A stretch of 64,000 nt of DNA from Paenibacillus_AB sp036577625 (GTDB lineage: Bacteria > Bacillota > Bacilli > Paenibacillales > NBRC-103111). Where the stretch lies: contig NZ_JARBDC010000085.1 in assembly GCF_036577625.1 (NCBI RefSeq), forward strand, positions 40,093 through 104,092, written 5' to 3'. The stretch's first letter is position 1. Each line of letters starts with the position of its first letter. The notes under the pieces are model-generated. The model searched no databases, was not told the DNA's origin, and saw only the letters and a list, made by a program, of their open reading frames with translations. A program made the position numbers and the translations under genes. Below are positions 25,740 to 34,180 of this stretch, piece by piece.

Positions 25740-28271
25740 ATGACGGACGAATATATCGAAATTTTCGGCGCTCGGGAACACAATTTGCAAAACGTCACGA
25801 TTCGTATTCCGAAGCGCAAGCTTGTCGTGCTGACCGGGCTTTCCGGCTCCGGCAAATCGACTTTGGCGATGGACACGCTGCAGAAGGAATGCCAGCGCCA
25901 ATATATGGAGTCGATGGGGATGGTCACGGATTTTATCGGCAAGCCGAAGGTCGACCGGATCATAGGGCTTTCGCCTTCGATCAGCGTGGGCCAGCATGTG
26001 ACGAACCGCAATCCGCGTTCCACGGTCGGAACCGTGACGGAAATATTTACGTATTTACGCGTGCTGTACGCCAGGCTCGGCGTACGACCTTGTCCTTCGT
26101 GCGGGGAACCGGTCCGTCCGTCGTTCGAAACCGGTCCGTTATCGGTCGGCGCGGACGACGAAGAATCGGACGAGGCGGAACCGCAGCGGCGAACCGAGCG
26201 ATGCCCGAAGTGCCGCACGGAGCTCGTTCCGCTCAAAATGGCGCATTTTTCGTTCAACAAGCCGGAAGGGGCATGCGAAGCGTGCACCGGCCTAGGCGCG
26301 ACGACGACCGTCGATATCGGGCTGGCGATCGACGAGGAGAAAAGCGTTGCGGAAGGCGGCGTCACGTTCTGGGACGGTTTCTTTATCGATTATTATGTCA
26401 CCGTCCTGCAAGCCGCAGGCACCCATTACGGCTTCGCCTTCGATCCGAACGAGCCGATCAAGCGGTACGGGGAACCGCAGCGCGATTTGCTGTTGTACGG
26501 GGCCGGCAGCGAACGGTTCCGACGGCATTTTCCGGACAAAAAGCCGCCGAAGTCGGTCGGAGCCGGCAACTTCGAAGGCGTCGTCACGTACTTGCTGAGA
26601 AGGTACGAGGAGAAGGACGGAGATATCGGTTCGTCCAAAAAATTGGAGCCTTATTTCATCCGGCGAACGTGCGAACGATGCGGCGGCGCTAGGCTGCGCG
26701 AACAAAGCCGCCGGGTTGCGATCGAAGGCAGGTCGATCGTCGACGTCGCCTCGCTTTCGATGCGCCCGCTGCTCGAATGGCTCGAAGGGCTGCGCGACCG
26801 GCTGCCGGACGAAAGCAGGCTCGTGCTGATGCCGATCGTGGACGACTTGGCGGAACGCATCCGTCGCCTGATCGGCGTCGGCCTGGATTATTTGTCGCTG
26901 GAGCGGCAGGCGAACACGTTGTCGGGAGGAGAGGCGCAGCGGCTGCGGCTCGCTTCGCTGCTCGGCTCCGGTCTTACCGGCGTCCTGTACGTGCTGGACG
27001 AGCCGACGGCCGGCCTTCACGCGCGCGATACGGCCCGTCTGATCGGAATGCTGAAGCAGCTGCGCGATTTGGGCAATACGGTGCTCGTCATCGAGCATGA
27101 TCCGGACGTGATGCGGGCGGCCGATCATTTGATCGACATCGGGCCGGGCTCGGGCCGAAACGGCGGGCGCGTCGTCGGCGCCGGAACGGCGGAGCTGCTG
27201 AAGGCGTGCCCGGACTCGGCGACCGGACGCTATTTGCGCGAATCGGAGCTGCGGCCGCCCGTCCGGGAGCGGCGGAAAGGGAACGGAAACGCGTTGACCG
27301 TCGTCGAAGCGAGCGCCCGCCATTTGAAAAACGCGACCGTCTCCTTTCCGCTCGGCTGTCTGATCGCCGTGACGGGGGTGTCCGGATCGGGAAAATCGAC
27401 GCTGGTGTTCGATGTGCTGGAGGCCGAGGGCCGCCTCCATTTCGGCGGGGGAGGCGCGCCCGGGCGGCACGGCCGCGTCGAAGGGCTTCGGCATATCGAC
27501 GGCATCGTCGCCGTCGACCAATCGCCGATCGGAAAAATGTCGCGCTCCAATATCGCTACGTATACCGACTTGTTTACGCCGATCCGGGCTTTGTTCGCGA
27601 GCTTGCCGGAAGCGCGGAGCAAACGGCTCGCTTCGAAACATTTTTCGTTCAATACGCCGGGCGGCCGATGCGAAACTTGCCAAGGACTCGGCACGCTGCA
27701 GCTCGACATGCATTTTTTGCCCGACGTCGAGGTGCGCTGTCCGGACTGCCGCGGCAGAAGGTTCAAGGACGACGTTTTGAACGTCCGGTATAACGGCTTC
27801 AATATTACCGACCTGCTGAATCGCACGGCGGGCGAGAACGTTGCCGTATTCGAACGGGAGGAAGGGGACATCGCGGACAGGCTGAAGCTGCTGTGCGAGG
27901 TCGGTTTGGATTACGTGCGGCTGGGCCAGCCTACGACAACATTGTCGGGAGGCGAAGCGCAGCGCCTCAAATTGGCGAAGGAGCTCGGCAAGAAAGGAAA
28001 CGGGCATACGCTCTATTTGATGGACGAGCCGACGGCGGGACTTCACCCGATGGACGTAAGGCAGCTGGTCGACCTGCTGCACCGGCTCGTCGACGCGGGA
28101 CATACGGTCATCGCGATCGAGCACAATCTCGATCTGATCCGCGCGGCCGATTGGATCGTCGATCTCGGTCCGGAAGGCGGCGAGGCGGGAGGTCGCGTCA
28201 TGGCGGCGGGAACGCCCGAAGACGTGGCGCTCGTCGCGGAATCGCATACGGGAGCGTTTCTGAACCGTTAG
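25740..28271 (+). CDS. UvrA paralogue (excinuclease-like ABC ATPase, drug-resistance type)
   Basis: An 843-residue double ABC ATPase. It has two Walker A motifs (GLSGSGKSTLAMD near residue 33 and GVSGSGKSTLVFD near 543), two signature motifs (NTLSGGEAQRLRLASLLGSG and TTLSGGEAQRLKLAKELG), two Walker B segments (VLDEPTAGLHARD, LMDEPTAGLHPMD) and three zinc modules (CPSCG/CPKC, CERCGG, CETCQGLG/CPDCRG). It is about 100 residues shorter than housekeeping UvrA (~950), a feature of class-II UvrA paralogues such as DrrC-like proteins linked to resistance to DNA-binding antibiotics. It stands alone without uvrB or uvrC. Confidence 0.9.
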   Translation: MTDEYIEIFGAREHNLQNVTIRIPKRKLVVLTGLSGSGKSTLAMDTLQKECQRQYMESMGMVTDFIGKPKVDRIIGLSPSISVGQHVTNRNPRSTVGTVTEIFTYLRVLYARLGVRPCPSCGEPVRPSFETGPLSVGADDEESDEAEPQRRTERCPKCRTELVPLKMAHFSFNKPEGACEACTGLGATTTVDIGLAIDEEKSVAEGGVTFWDGFFIDYYVTVLQAAGTHYGFAFDPNEPIKRYGEPQRDLLLYGAGSERFRRHFPDKKPPKSVGAGNFEGVVTYLLRRYEEKDGDIGSSKKLEPYFIRRTCERCGGARLREQSRRVAIEGRSIVDVASLSMRPLLEWLEGLRDRLPDESRLVLMPIVDDLAERIRRLIGVGLDYLSLERQANTLSGGEAQRLRLASLLGSGLTGVLYVLDEPTAGLHARDTARLIGMLKQLRDLGNTVLVIEHDPDVMRAADHLIDIGPGSGRNGGRVVGAGTAELLKACPDSATGRYLRESELRPPVRERRKGNGNALTVVEASARHLKNATVSFPLGCLIAVTGVSGSGKSTLVFDVLEAEGRLHFGGGGAPGRHGRVEGLRHIDGIVAVDQSPIGKMSRSNIATYTDLFTPIRALFASLPEARSKRLASKHFSFNTPGGRCETCQGLGTLQLDMHFLPDVEVRCPDCRGRRFKDDVLNVRYNGFNITDLLNRTAGENVAVFEREEGDIADRLKLLCEVGLDYVRLGQPTTTLSGGEAQRLKLAKELGKKGNGHTLYLMDEPTAGLHPMDVRQLVDLLHRLVDAGHTVIAIEHNLDLIRAADWIVDLGPEGGEAGGRVMAAGTPEDVALVAESHTGAFLNR

Positions 28272-28308
28272 CCGGCGCAATCGACCGGAAAAAACGGTTA
28301 AAACAATA

Positions 28309-28336
28309 ACCGCCATTTGGAAAAAGGCGGTTTTTA
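28309..28336 (+). terminator. Terminator after the UvrA paralogue
   Basis: ACCGCC (28309-28314) pairs with GGCGGT (28326-28331), followed by TTTTA. Confidence 0.8.
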
Positions 28337-28369
28337 TCGTACAATGGCAATTATGCCGGCCCGTTCGCT

Positions 28370-28816
28370 TTAACGATCGTTTGGCGACATACAGCGGGCC
28401 GAGAGCAGCGCCTGGGCGATGCCGATAAAATATTCGGATTCGCGGCGAATATGGTTAAGCACGGTGATGGCGGTCGGATTGTTTTTCATCGCGGCGCTTT
28501 CCGTGCCCAGCTGGTTCAGCAGCCGGATGAACTGTTCGCTCTGCCGCATGGCGAACAGTACGAGATCCATGATTTGCTTGTAAACCTCGGGCGTCACGCT
28601 GTATCCCATTCGCCCGACGAGTTCGATATAGCGCACGAACGTCGCTTGCGTCCGCGCCAGCGCCTGCTCCCACGCCTTCAAGGCATCCACGAACGGTTGT
28701 TCCAGGTTCGGGACGAGCGCCCGGATTACGTCCGTATGCTCGGTTTCCTGCAGCTTCCAAAACTCGCCTTCGTCGAGTATGCGCAGCGGCATTTTATCCC
28801 CGTAATAATATTGCAT
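28370..28816 (-). CDS. DUF2935 family protein
   Basis: A 148-residue helical protein that matches the four-helix-bundle DUF2935 family, usually found as one or two copies of this unit in Bacillales. Visible features are LDEGEFWKLQETEHTDVIRA near the N-terminus (with the family Glu/His residues), RTQATFVRYIELVGRMGYSV in the middle and HIRRESEYFIGIAQALL at the end. GGAGGAG precedes the ATG. The function is unknown; metal binding by the Glu/His pairs has been proposed for ferritin-like relatives. Here only one unit is present. Confidence 0.8.
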   Translation of the reverse strand: MQYYYGDKMPLRILDEGEFWKLQETEHTDVIRALVPNLEQPFVDALKAWEQALARTQATFVRYIELVGRMGYSVTPEVYKQIMDLVLFAMRQSEQFIRLLNQLGTESAAMKNNPTAITVLNHIRRESEYFIGIAQALLSARCMSPNDR

Positions 28817-29103
28817 TAGCCGTCTCTCCTCCGCCGTATCCAGTTTCGATCCATTTAATGTATGGCGCCGGGACGGCGATCATGCGTCAATTTAGCAATC
28901 GAAAAGAAACGTTCGGGGCCGAGGCGTGTTACGATAAGCCGGAGGCCAAACGACGGGGAACGGAAACGGAACCGGATCGGAAAGCGGGGGGAACGAACGG
29001 GAGTACGGCAGGCCGGCATGTACAAGCCGTCGAAGCGACGGCGTCTGTCTAACATGAAAATACGGTTCTTGGTTTGTCGCCTAACAACGAAGGAGGAAAC
29101 GGT

Positions 29104-30561
29104 TTGAATACGAATAGCGCCGGCGCCGCTTCGGCGTCCGTCGATTTGCAGGACGTGAAGAGGCTGCCGATATTGATTTCGCTGATTATCGGCGCGTTTT
29201 TCTCGATTTTGAACGAAACGCTGCTGAATATCGCTTTTCCCGAGCTGATGGTCGAGCTGAACGTGTCGGCTCCGACGATGCAGTGGCTGGCGACCGGCTA
29301 TATGCTCGTCGTCGGCGTGCTCGTCCCCGCATCGGCATTGCTCGTGCAATGGTTTACGACGCGTCAAATGTTTTTGGGCGCGATGACGATGTTTACGGTC
29401 GGGACGCTCGTCTGCGGCATCGCGCCGCATTTCGCCGTCCTGCTCGTCGGACGGCTGCTGCAGGCGGCCGGCACCGGTCTGCTGCTGCCGGTGATGATGA
29501 ACACGATTCTCGTGCTGTATCCGCCGGAGAAGCGGGGAGCCGCGATGGGAAGCATCGGGCTGGTCATTATGTTCGCCCCGGCGATCGGTCCGACGCTGTC
29601 CGGACTCATTTTGAATTCGCTGGAATGGCGCTGGCTGTTTTACATGGTGCTGCCGTTCGCGATCTTTTCCATCCTGTTCGCGTTCATTTATTTGAAGAAC
29701 GTGTCGCAGCCGACGAAGCCGAAAGTCGACGTCGTCTCCCTCGTCCTGTCCACGGTCGGCTTCGGCGGCATCGTCTACGGGTTCAGCAGCTCGGGCGAAG
29801 GGCACGGCGGCTGGTCGAGCCCGCAAGTGTACGGAACGGTCATCGTCGGCGCGATCGCGCTGCTGCTGTTCGTCGTCCGCCAGCTGAAGGTGCGGGAGCC
29901 GCTGATGGATTTGCGGGCGTTCCGCTTCCCGATGTTCACGCTCACCGCGATCATGCTGATCATCATGATGATGACGCTGTTTTCGACGATGTCGCTGCTG
30001 CCGTTCCTGTTCCAGGGCGCGCTCGGCATGACCGTATTCGCGTCGGGGCTGATCATGCTGCCCGGCAGCCTGCTCAACGGCCTTATCTCCCCGGTGACGG
30101 GCAAGCTGTTCGACAAGTTCGGCCCGCGGGCGCTCGTCATTCCGGGGACGGTGTTTTTGCTGGTCATCATGTGGTTTTTCACGAGAGTATCCGTCGATAC
30201 GTCGAAGATCACGTTTCTCGTGCTGCACATTTGCATGATGGTCGCCATCTCGATGATTATGATGCCGACCCAGACGAACGGCCTGAACCAGCTGCCGCCG
30301 CGCTATTACCCGCACGGAACGGCGATATTGAACACGCTGCAGCAGGTCGCCGGAGCGATCGGCGTCGCCTTCTTCATCGGCATTATGACGTCCGGTCAGA
30401 ACGTCTATTTGGCCAATGTGCCGAATCCGACCGATCCCGCCCAAATCGCCCAATCGACGGCCATCGGCGTCCACAACGCGTTCCTGTACGGCTTCGGCTT
30501 TGCCGTAATCGCCGTCCTGCTGTCGTTTTTCATGAAGCGCACCAAGTCGCAGCAGCATTAA
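29104..30561 (+). CDS. DHA2-family (EmrB/QacA-type) drug exporter, MFS
   Basis: A 485-residue integral membrane protein with about 14 hydrophobic segments. Typical motifs are FSILNETLLNIAFPELMVEL in TM1, WLATGYMLVVGVLVPASALL in TM2, GRLLQAAGTGLLLPVMMNTI in TM4 and GLVIMFAPAIGPTLSGLI (antiporter motif C) in TM5. It exports hydrophobic or cationic drugs in exchange for protons. The TTG at 29104 is chosen because AAGGAGG lies six to seven bases upstream; the frame extends to another TTG at 29074 with no such site. No regulator gene is adjacent. Confidence 0.88.
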   Translation: MNTNSAGAASASVDLQDVKRLPILISLIIGAFFSILNETLLNIAFPELMVELNVSAPTMQWLATGYMLVVGVLVPASALLVQWFTTRQMFLGAMTMFTVGTLVCGIAPHFAVLLVGRLLQAAGTGLLLPVMMNTILVLYPPEKRGAAMGSIGLVIMFAPAIGPTLSGLILNSLEWRWLFYMVLPFAIFSILFAFIYLKNVSQPTKPKVDVVSLVLSTVGFGGIVYGFSSSGEGHGGWSSPQVYGTVIVGAIALLLFVVRQLKVREPLMDLRAFRFPMFTLTAIMLIIMMMTLFSTMSLLPFLFQGALGMTVFASGLIMLPGSLLNGLISPVTGKLFDKFGPRALVIPGTVFLLVIMWFFTRVSVDTSKITFLVLHICMMVAISMIMMPTQTNGLNQLPPRYYPHGTAILNTLQQVAGAIGVAFFIGIMTSGQNVYLANVPNPTDPAQIAQSTAIGVHNAFLYGFGFAVIAVLLSFFMKRTKSQQH

Positions 30562-30587
30562 GCGATGTGCGGGCAAATGCCCCGAAA

Positions 30588-30635
30588 CGAACATTCAGGT
30601 CCTCCGGATCCGCGGACCTGGATGTTCGTTTTTTT
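30588..30635 (+). terminator. Terminator after the exporter gene
   Basis: CGAACATTCAGGTCC and GGACCTGGATGTTCG form a 15-bp stem (one mismatch) followed by seven T. Confidence 0.9.
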
Positions 30636-30694
30636 CGTTACAGGAGGTTTGACTTCGCTCAAGGACCGTGTCGGCCGATGGAACGGATCGTAGT

Positions 30695-30734
30695 ATGCTT
30701 ATCGGCGGAAAAAACGATCGTTTTTCAGGCTAAC
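30695..30734. repeat. Dispersed intergenic repeat (copy also at 16639)
   Basis: ATGCTTATCGGCGG, AAAAAACGATCGTTTTT and CAGGCTAACG match 16639-16678. The 3' end overlaps the left boundary of the element at 30728. Confidence 0.6.
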
Positions 30735-30867
30735 GAATCCGGACATCGCTATTAAGCCCAAAACGGAAGAAACCGATCCGATTTGCCGGCAATAGCGATA
30801 CAGGGGTTCGTAAACCAATTCACCCCCCCGCATTCGGCTCCGATAACGATTGTTCGGTTCGTTAGCC
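30728..30867. repeat. Palindrome-bounded intergenic repeat element (copy 2)
   Basis: Bounded by GGCTAACGAATCC (30728-30740) and GGTTCGTTAGCC (30856-30867). Inside, ATCGCTATT (about 30745) and AATAGCGAT (about 30792) form a hairpin, and GGGGTTCGTAAACC echoes copy 1 at 8006-8193. Confidence 0.5.
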
Positions 30868-31123
30868 TCATGTCCGAGAACCGGGAAAGCGAACGGAAGC
30901 CAAGCTCAGAGAAACTCAGAGAAACCCGGGAGCTCGGAAGGAATGGGCGCTAGCGCGGAACAACCGCAGGTCGCCTTTGAAGTCGTGGTTGTTCCCTCCA
31001 AACCGCAAGAGACGACGCGACGGTCTTTTCCAATCTGCGTCATCAACCAGCCGGGTTAGCCTTCTTTTGAGTCCTGCGCATGAGAGGCGCACGTTTCCCC
31101 GAACATCGATAATGCACAAAAAT

Positions 31124-31169
31124 CCGGTCTATTATTGAATAGACCGGCCGTTCGGCCCCGATGTATAGT
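31124..31169 (+). promoter_or_regulatory. Perfect 10-bp palindrome and -10 box before the flavoprotein gene at 31217
   Basis: CCGGTCTATT (31124-31133) and AATAGACCGG (31138-31147) form a perfect inverted repeat with a 4-base gap; TATAGT at 31164-31169 is a likely -10. The palindrome covers the -35 region, so it fits an operator. Confidence 0.5.
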
Positions 31170-31216
31170 AGGTTTGATTTACGAGCCTTGCGCGAAACAA
31201 CGAAACGGGGGATACG

Positions 31217-32782
31217 ATGAAACGGGAATTGCATGCGGACATCGCCGTCGTCGGCGGCGGTCTCGGGGGCTTTGCGGCCGCGCTGGCGGCGGCTTCGCTC
31301 GGATACAAAACGGTTTTGACGGAGGAGACGGACTGGATCGGCGGGCAGCTTACGAGCCAGGGGGTGCCGCCCGACGAGCACCGCTGGATCGAAACGCACG
31401 GCTGCACGCGCTCGTACCGCCGGTTCCGGGACGGGGTACGCGACTATTACCGCAGCCATTTTCCGCTGACCGAGCAGGCGAGGGCGAACGTTCAGCTCAA
31501 TCCGGGCAGCGCGCTCGTCAGCAAGATCAGCCATGATCCGCGCACGGCGCTCGCCGTGCTGACGCAAATGGCGGCGCCGTACGTGGCCGGCGGCCGTCTC
31601 GTCATCCTGCTGCGCCATGCGGCGGAGTCGGTCGAGACGGAAGGCGATACGATCCGATCGGTCACGGTCCGCTGCCTGGATTCGGGCGATCGATCCGTAC
31701 TCGTCGCCCCTTACGTGCTGGACGCGACGGAATGCGGCGACGTGCTGCCGCTCGCGAAGGCGGAATACGTGACGGGCGCGGAGTCCCGGGAACAGACCGG
31801 CGAGCCGCGAGCCCTGGAGGGCGCCGCCAATCCGCGAGACATGCAGGCGATCACGTACTGCTTTGCGATGGATTACAGGGAAGGCGAAGATCATACGATC
31901 GACAAGCCGAAAGATTACGCGTTCTGGCGCAGCTACCGTCCGGACTTTTGGCCCGGGCCGATGCTCGGTTGGATCGGTCCGCATCCGGTTACGCACGAGG
32001 CGCGGCAGTATGTGCTGTTTCCGGAAAACGACCTGTTCCCGCTGTTCAACTATCGGCGAATCGCCGACAAATCGCTGTTCGCGCCAGGAACGTTCGAAAG
32101 CGATATCACGATCGTCAATTGGCCGCAAAACGATTACTTCATCGGGCCGATCATCGACGTAAGCGAGGAGGAGCGCGCGCGCCATCTGGACGCGGCGAAG
32201 CAGCTCAGCTTGTCGCTGCTCTATTGGCTGCAGACGGAGGCGCCGCGTCCGGACGGCAAAATCGGCTACCCCGGACTGCGGCTGCGCAGGGACGTGCTCG
32301 GCACGGCCGACGGCCTGGCGAAATATCCGTACATCCGCGAATCGCGCCGCATCCGCGCCGAATTTACCGTGCTGGAGCAGCATATTACGGCTCCGTTCCA
32401 CAGCGACGGCCGGGCGGAGCCGTTCGCCGATTCGGTCGGCGTCGGCTATTACGCGATCGACCTGCATCCGAGCACGGGGAACCGCAACTACATCCATTTT
32501 TCGCCGCTGCCGTTCCAAATTCCACTCGGCAGTCTCATCCCGATCCGGATCGACAATTTGCTCGCCGCCTGCAAAAACATCGGCACGACGCATATTACGA
32601 ACGGCTGCTACCGGCTGCATCCGGTCGAATGGAATATCGGCGAATCGGCGGGCCTGCTTGCCGCTTTTTGCTTGAAGCACCGCGTCCGGCCGCGCGACGT
32701 CCGAAACGACAAACGGCTGCTCGAGCAATTCCAGCGGCTGCTCGTCGAGCAAGGCATTGAACTCGCTTGGGAGCCGCGCTGA
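31217..32782 (+). CDS. FAD-dependent oxidoreductase (PF12831-type)
   Basis: A 521-residue cytosolic flavoprotein: N-terminal Rossmann motif (IAVVGGGLGGFAAALAAASL), TEETDWIGGQLTSQGVPPDE (a GGQ/TSQ motif common in this family) and the FAD-binding segment YVLDATECGDVLPLAKAEYV. The C-terminal part includes LLAACKNIGTTHITNGCYRL and NIGESAGLLAAFCLK. It lacks the extra C-terminal domain of the 18344 copy. It is followed by SBP-3 after 38 bp and a toroid enzyme, ending with an AraC gene. Substrate unknown; its cytosolic location means it acts on imported material. Confidence 0.85.
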   Translation: MKRELHADIAVVGGGLGGFAAALAAASLGYKTVLTEETDWIGGQLTSQGVPPDEHRWIETHGCTRSYRRFRDGVRDYYRSHFPLTEQARANVQLNPGSALVSKISHDPRTALAVLTQMAAPYVAGGRLVILLRHAAESVETEGDTIRSVTVRCLDSGDRSVLVAPYVLDATECGDVLPLAKAEYVTGAESREQTGEPRALEGAANPRDMQAITYCFAMDYREGEDHTIDKPKDYAFWRSYRPDFWPGPMLGWIGPHPVTHEARQYVLFPENDLFPLFNYRRIADKSLFAPGTFESDITIVNWPQNDYFIGPIIDVSEEERARHLDAAKQLSLSLLYWLQTEAPRPDGKIGYPGLRLRRDVLGTADGLAKYPYIRESRRIRAEFTVLEQHITAPFHSDGRAEPFADSVGVGYYAIDLHPSTGNRNYIHFSPLPFQIPLGSLIPIRIDNLLAACKNIGTTHITNGCYRLHPVEWNIGESAGLLAAFCLKHRVRPRDVRNDKRLLEQFQRLLVEQGIELAWEPR

Positions 32783-32820
32783 CGCGGACGCGGCTCGAAC
32801 GATTCGAAGGGGGAATTCGA

Positions 32821-34143
32821 ATGAAGGCGATACTGAGAAACGGTCTGGTTGTACTGCCGCTGGTCGCGATGCTGGCGGGCTGCGGCTCTCAAGGAGGAAC
32901 GGCGGCGGACGGAGGCAAGGCCGGCGAACCGGCGGAGGCGGGCAAGCCGGCCGCTCCCGCCATCGACGAGAAGCTGAAGGAGCCGGTGACGATCAACTTT
33001 TTTTACAACGGCTATTCCGGCTCGCTGATGGAAGAATGGAAAGCGAAAATCAAAGAAAAGTACAACATCGTGCTCAATCCGTACATGAACGAAACGATCG
33101 AAAATTTGATCGCCTCCGGCGTGAAGCTCGACCTGATCGCCTACTCGGCGGGCGGACTGTTCAAGGCGCTCGATCTGCAGCTCACCTCCGACATGTCCGA
33201 CCTGATCGCCAAGTACAAGTTCGACTTGAACCGGCTCGCCCCGGGCGTGCTGGAATCGGCCAAAATGTATTCGGACAAAGGCGAAGTGCCGGTCATGCCT
33301 TACGAGCTGAACAACAACGTGCTCATTTACAACAAAAACATATTCAACAAGTTCGGCGTGCCGTTTCCGAAGGACGGCATGACGTGGGACCAGATGAACG
33401 ATCTGATCAAAAAGGTGTCGCGCACGGAAGGCGGCGTCAAATACAGAGGCTACGCGTATTCCGGGCTCAACCTGATCTACAAAAACCAGATGGGCTTGCC
33501 GTTCGTCGACCCGAATACGAACAAAGCGGTATTGAACACGGACAGCTGGAAAAAATGGCTGGAAACGATGGCCGGTTTTTACGCGATCGACAATAACGAT
33601 ATTGTGAACGCCAAGGAAGACGACTTGTTTTTCAAGGAGCAGACGCTCGCGATGCGCGGCGGCCCGAGCCCGCTCGAGCTGCTGCCGGCGGCGATCGAGA
33701 AGGGGCTCGATTGGGACGCGGTGACGAATCCGCGTTTTGCGGGCATGGAGAACGTCGGCTCGCAGATGAACGCGCCGTTTTTGGCCATTCCGCCGAACAG
33801 TCCGCACCGCGACGAAGCGTTCAAGGTGATCGCGTTCTTTTTGTCGGACGAGATGCAGACGGACAACGCGCGCGCCGGGCGGGTGCCGGTATTGAAAGCG
33901 GAGAACGTCGTGAACACGTTCGGCGAGAAGCTCCCGTTTCTGAAAGGAACGAACTACGCGAAGGCCGTCTTCGCGGATACGATCGGCAAGCCGATCCGGG
34001 TGACGAAGTACGACGGCACCGTCCGGTCGCAGCTGTCCGTCGCGATCGTCGACGTGGCGACCGGCAAAAAAGACGTCAACACCGCTCTGCGCGACGCCGA
34101 AGAAAATGCGAACAAAGCGATCGAGACGGCGATGAAAAAATAA
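32821..34143 (+). CDS. Solute-binding lipoprotein (SBP-3)
   Basis: A 440-residue family-1 solute-binding protein with lipobox MLAGC and the family segments NNNVLIYNKNIFNKFGVPFP followed by KDGMTWDQMNDLIKKVSRTE, ending DVNTALRDAEENANKAIETA. AAGGGGG is eight bases upstream of the ATG at 32821; the open frame starts at 32767 inside the previous gene, without a ribosome binding site. It lies between a flavoprotein and a toroid enzyme gene on the same strand. No permease is encoded nearby, so it must borrow a transporter from elsewhere or act as a sensor. Confidence 0.92.
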   Translation: MKAILRNGLVVLPLVAMLAGCGSQGGTAADGGKAGEPAEAGKPAAPAIDEKLKEPVTINFFYNGYSGSLMEEWKAKIKEKYNIVLNPYMNETIENLIASGVKLDLIAYSAGGLFKALDLQLTSDMSDLIAKYKFDLNRLAPGVLESAKMYSDKGEVPVMPYELNNNVLIYNKNIFNKFGVPFPKDGMTWDQMNDLIKKVSRTEGGVKYRGYAYSGLNLIYKNQMGLPFVDPNTNKAVLNTDSWKKWLETMAGFYAIDNNDIVNAKEDDLFFKEQTLAMRGGPSPLELLPAAIEKGLDWDAVTNPRFAGMENVGSQMNAPFLAIPPNSPHRDEAFKVIAFFLSDEMQTDNARAGRVPVLKAENVVNTFGEKLPFLKGTNYAKAVFADTIGKPIRVTKYDGTVRSQLSVAIVDVATGKKDVNTALRDAEENANKAIETAMKK

Positions 34144-34180
34144 CGAGCGCCAAACTGTCAAAGAACGGGTGATATTCAGC

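Larger units (their letters stand above)
30636..31123. other. Intergenic region with dispersed repeats, no gene
   Basis: Holds the 30695-30734 repeat and the palindrome-bounded element at 30728-30867. The rest, to the operator at 31124, shows no coding features. Confidence 0.6.

Noticed and set aside
28855..30594. Minus-strand frame opposite the exporter gene
   Set aside because: His/Arg/Gln-rich translation typical of an antisense shadow of a membrane protein gene.
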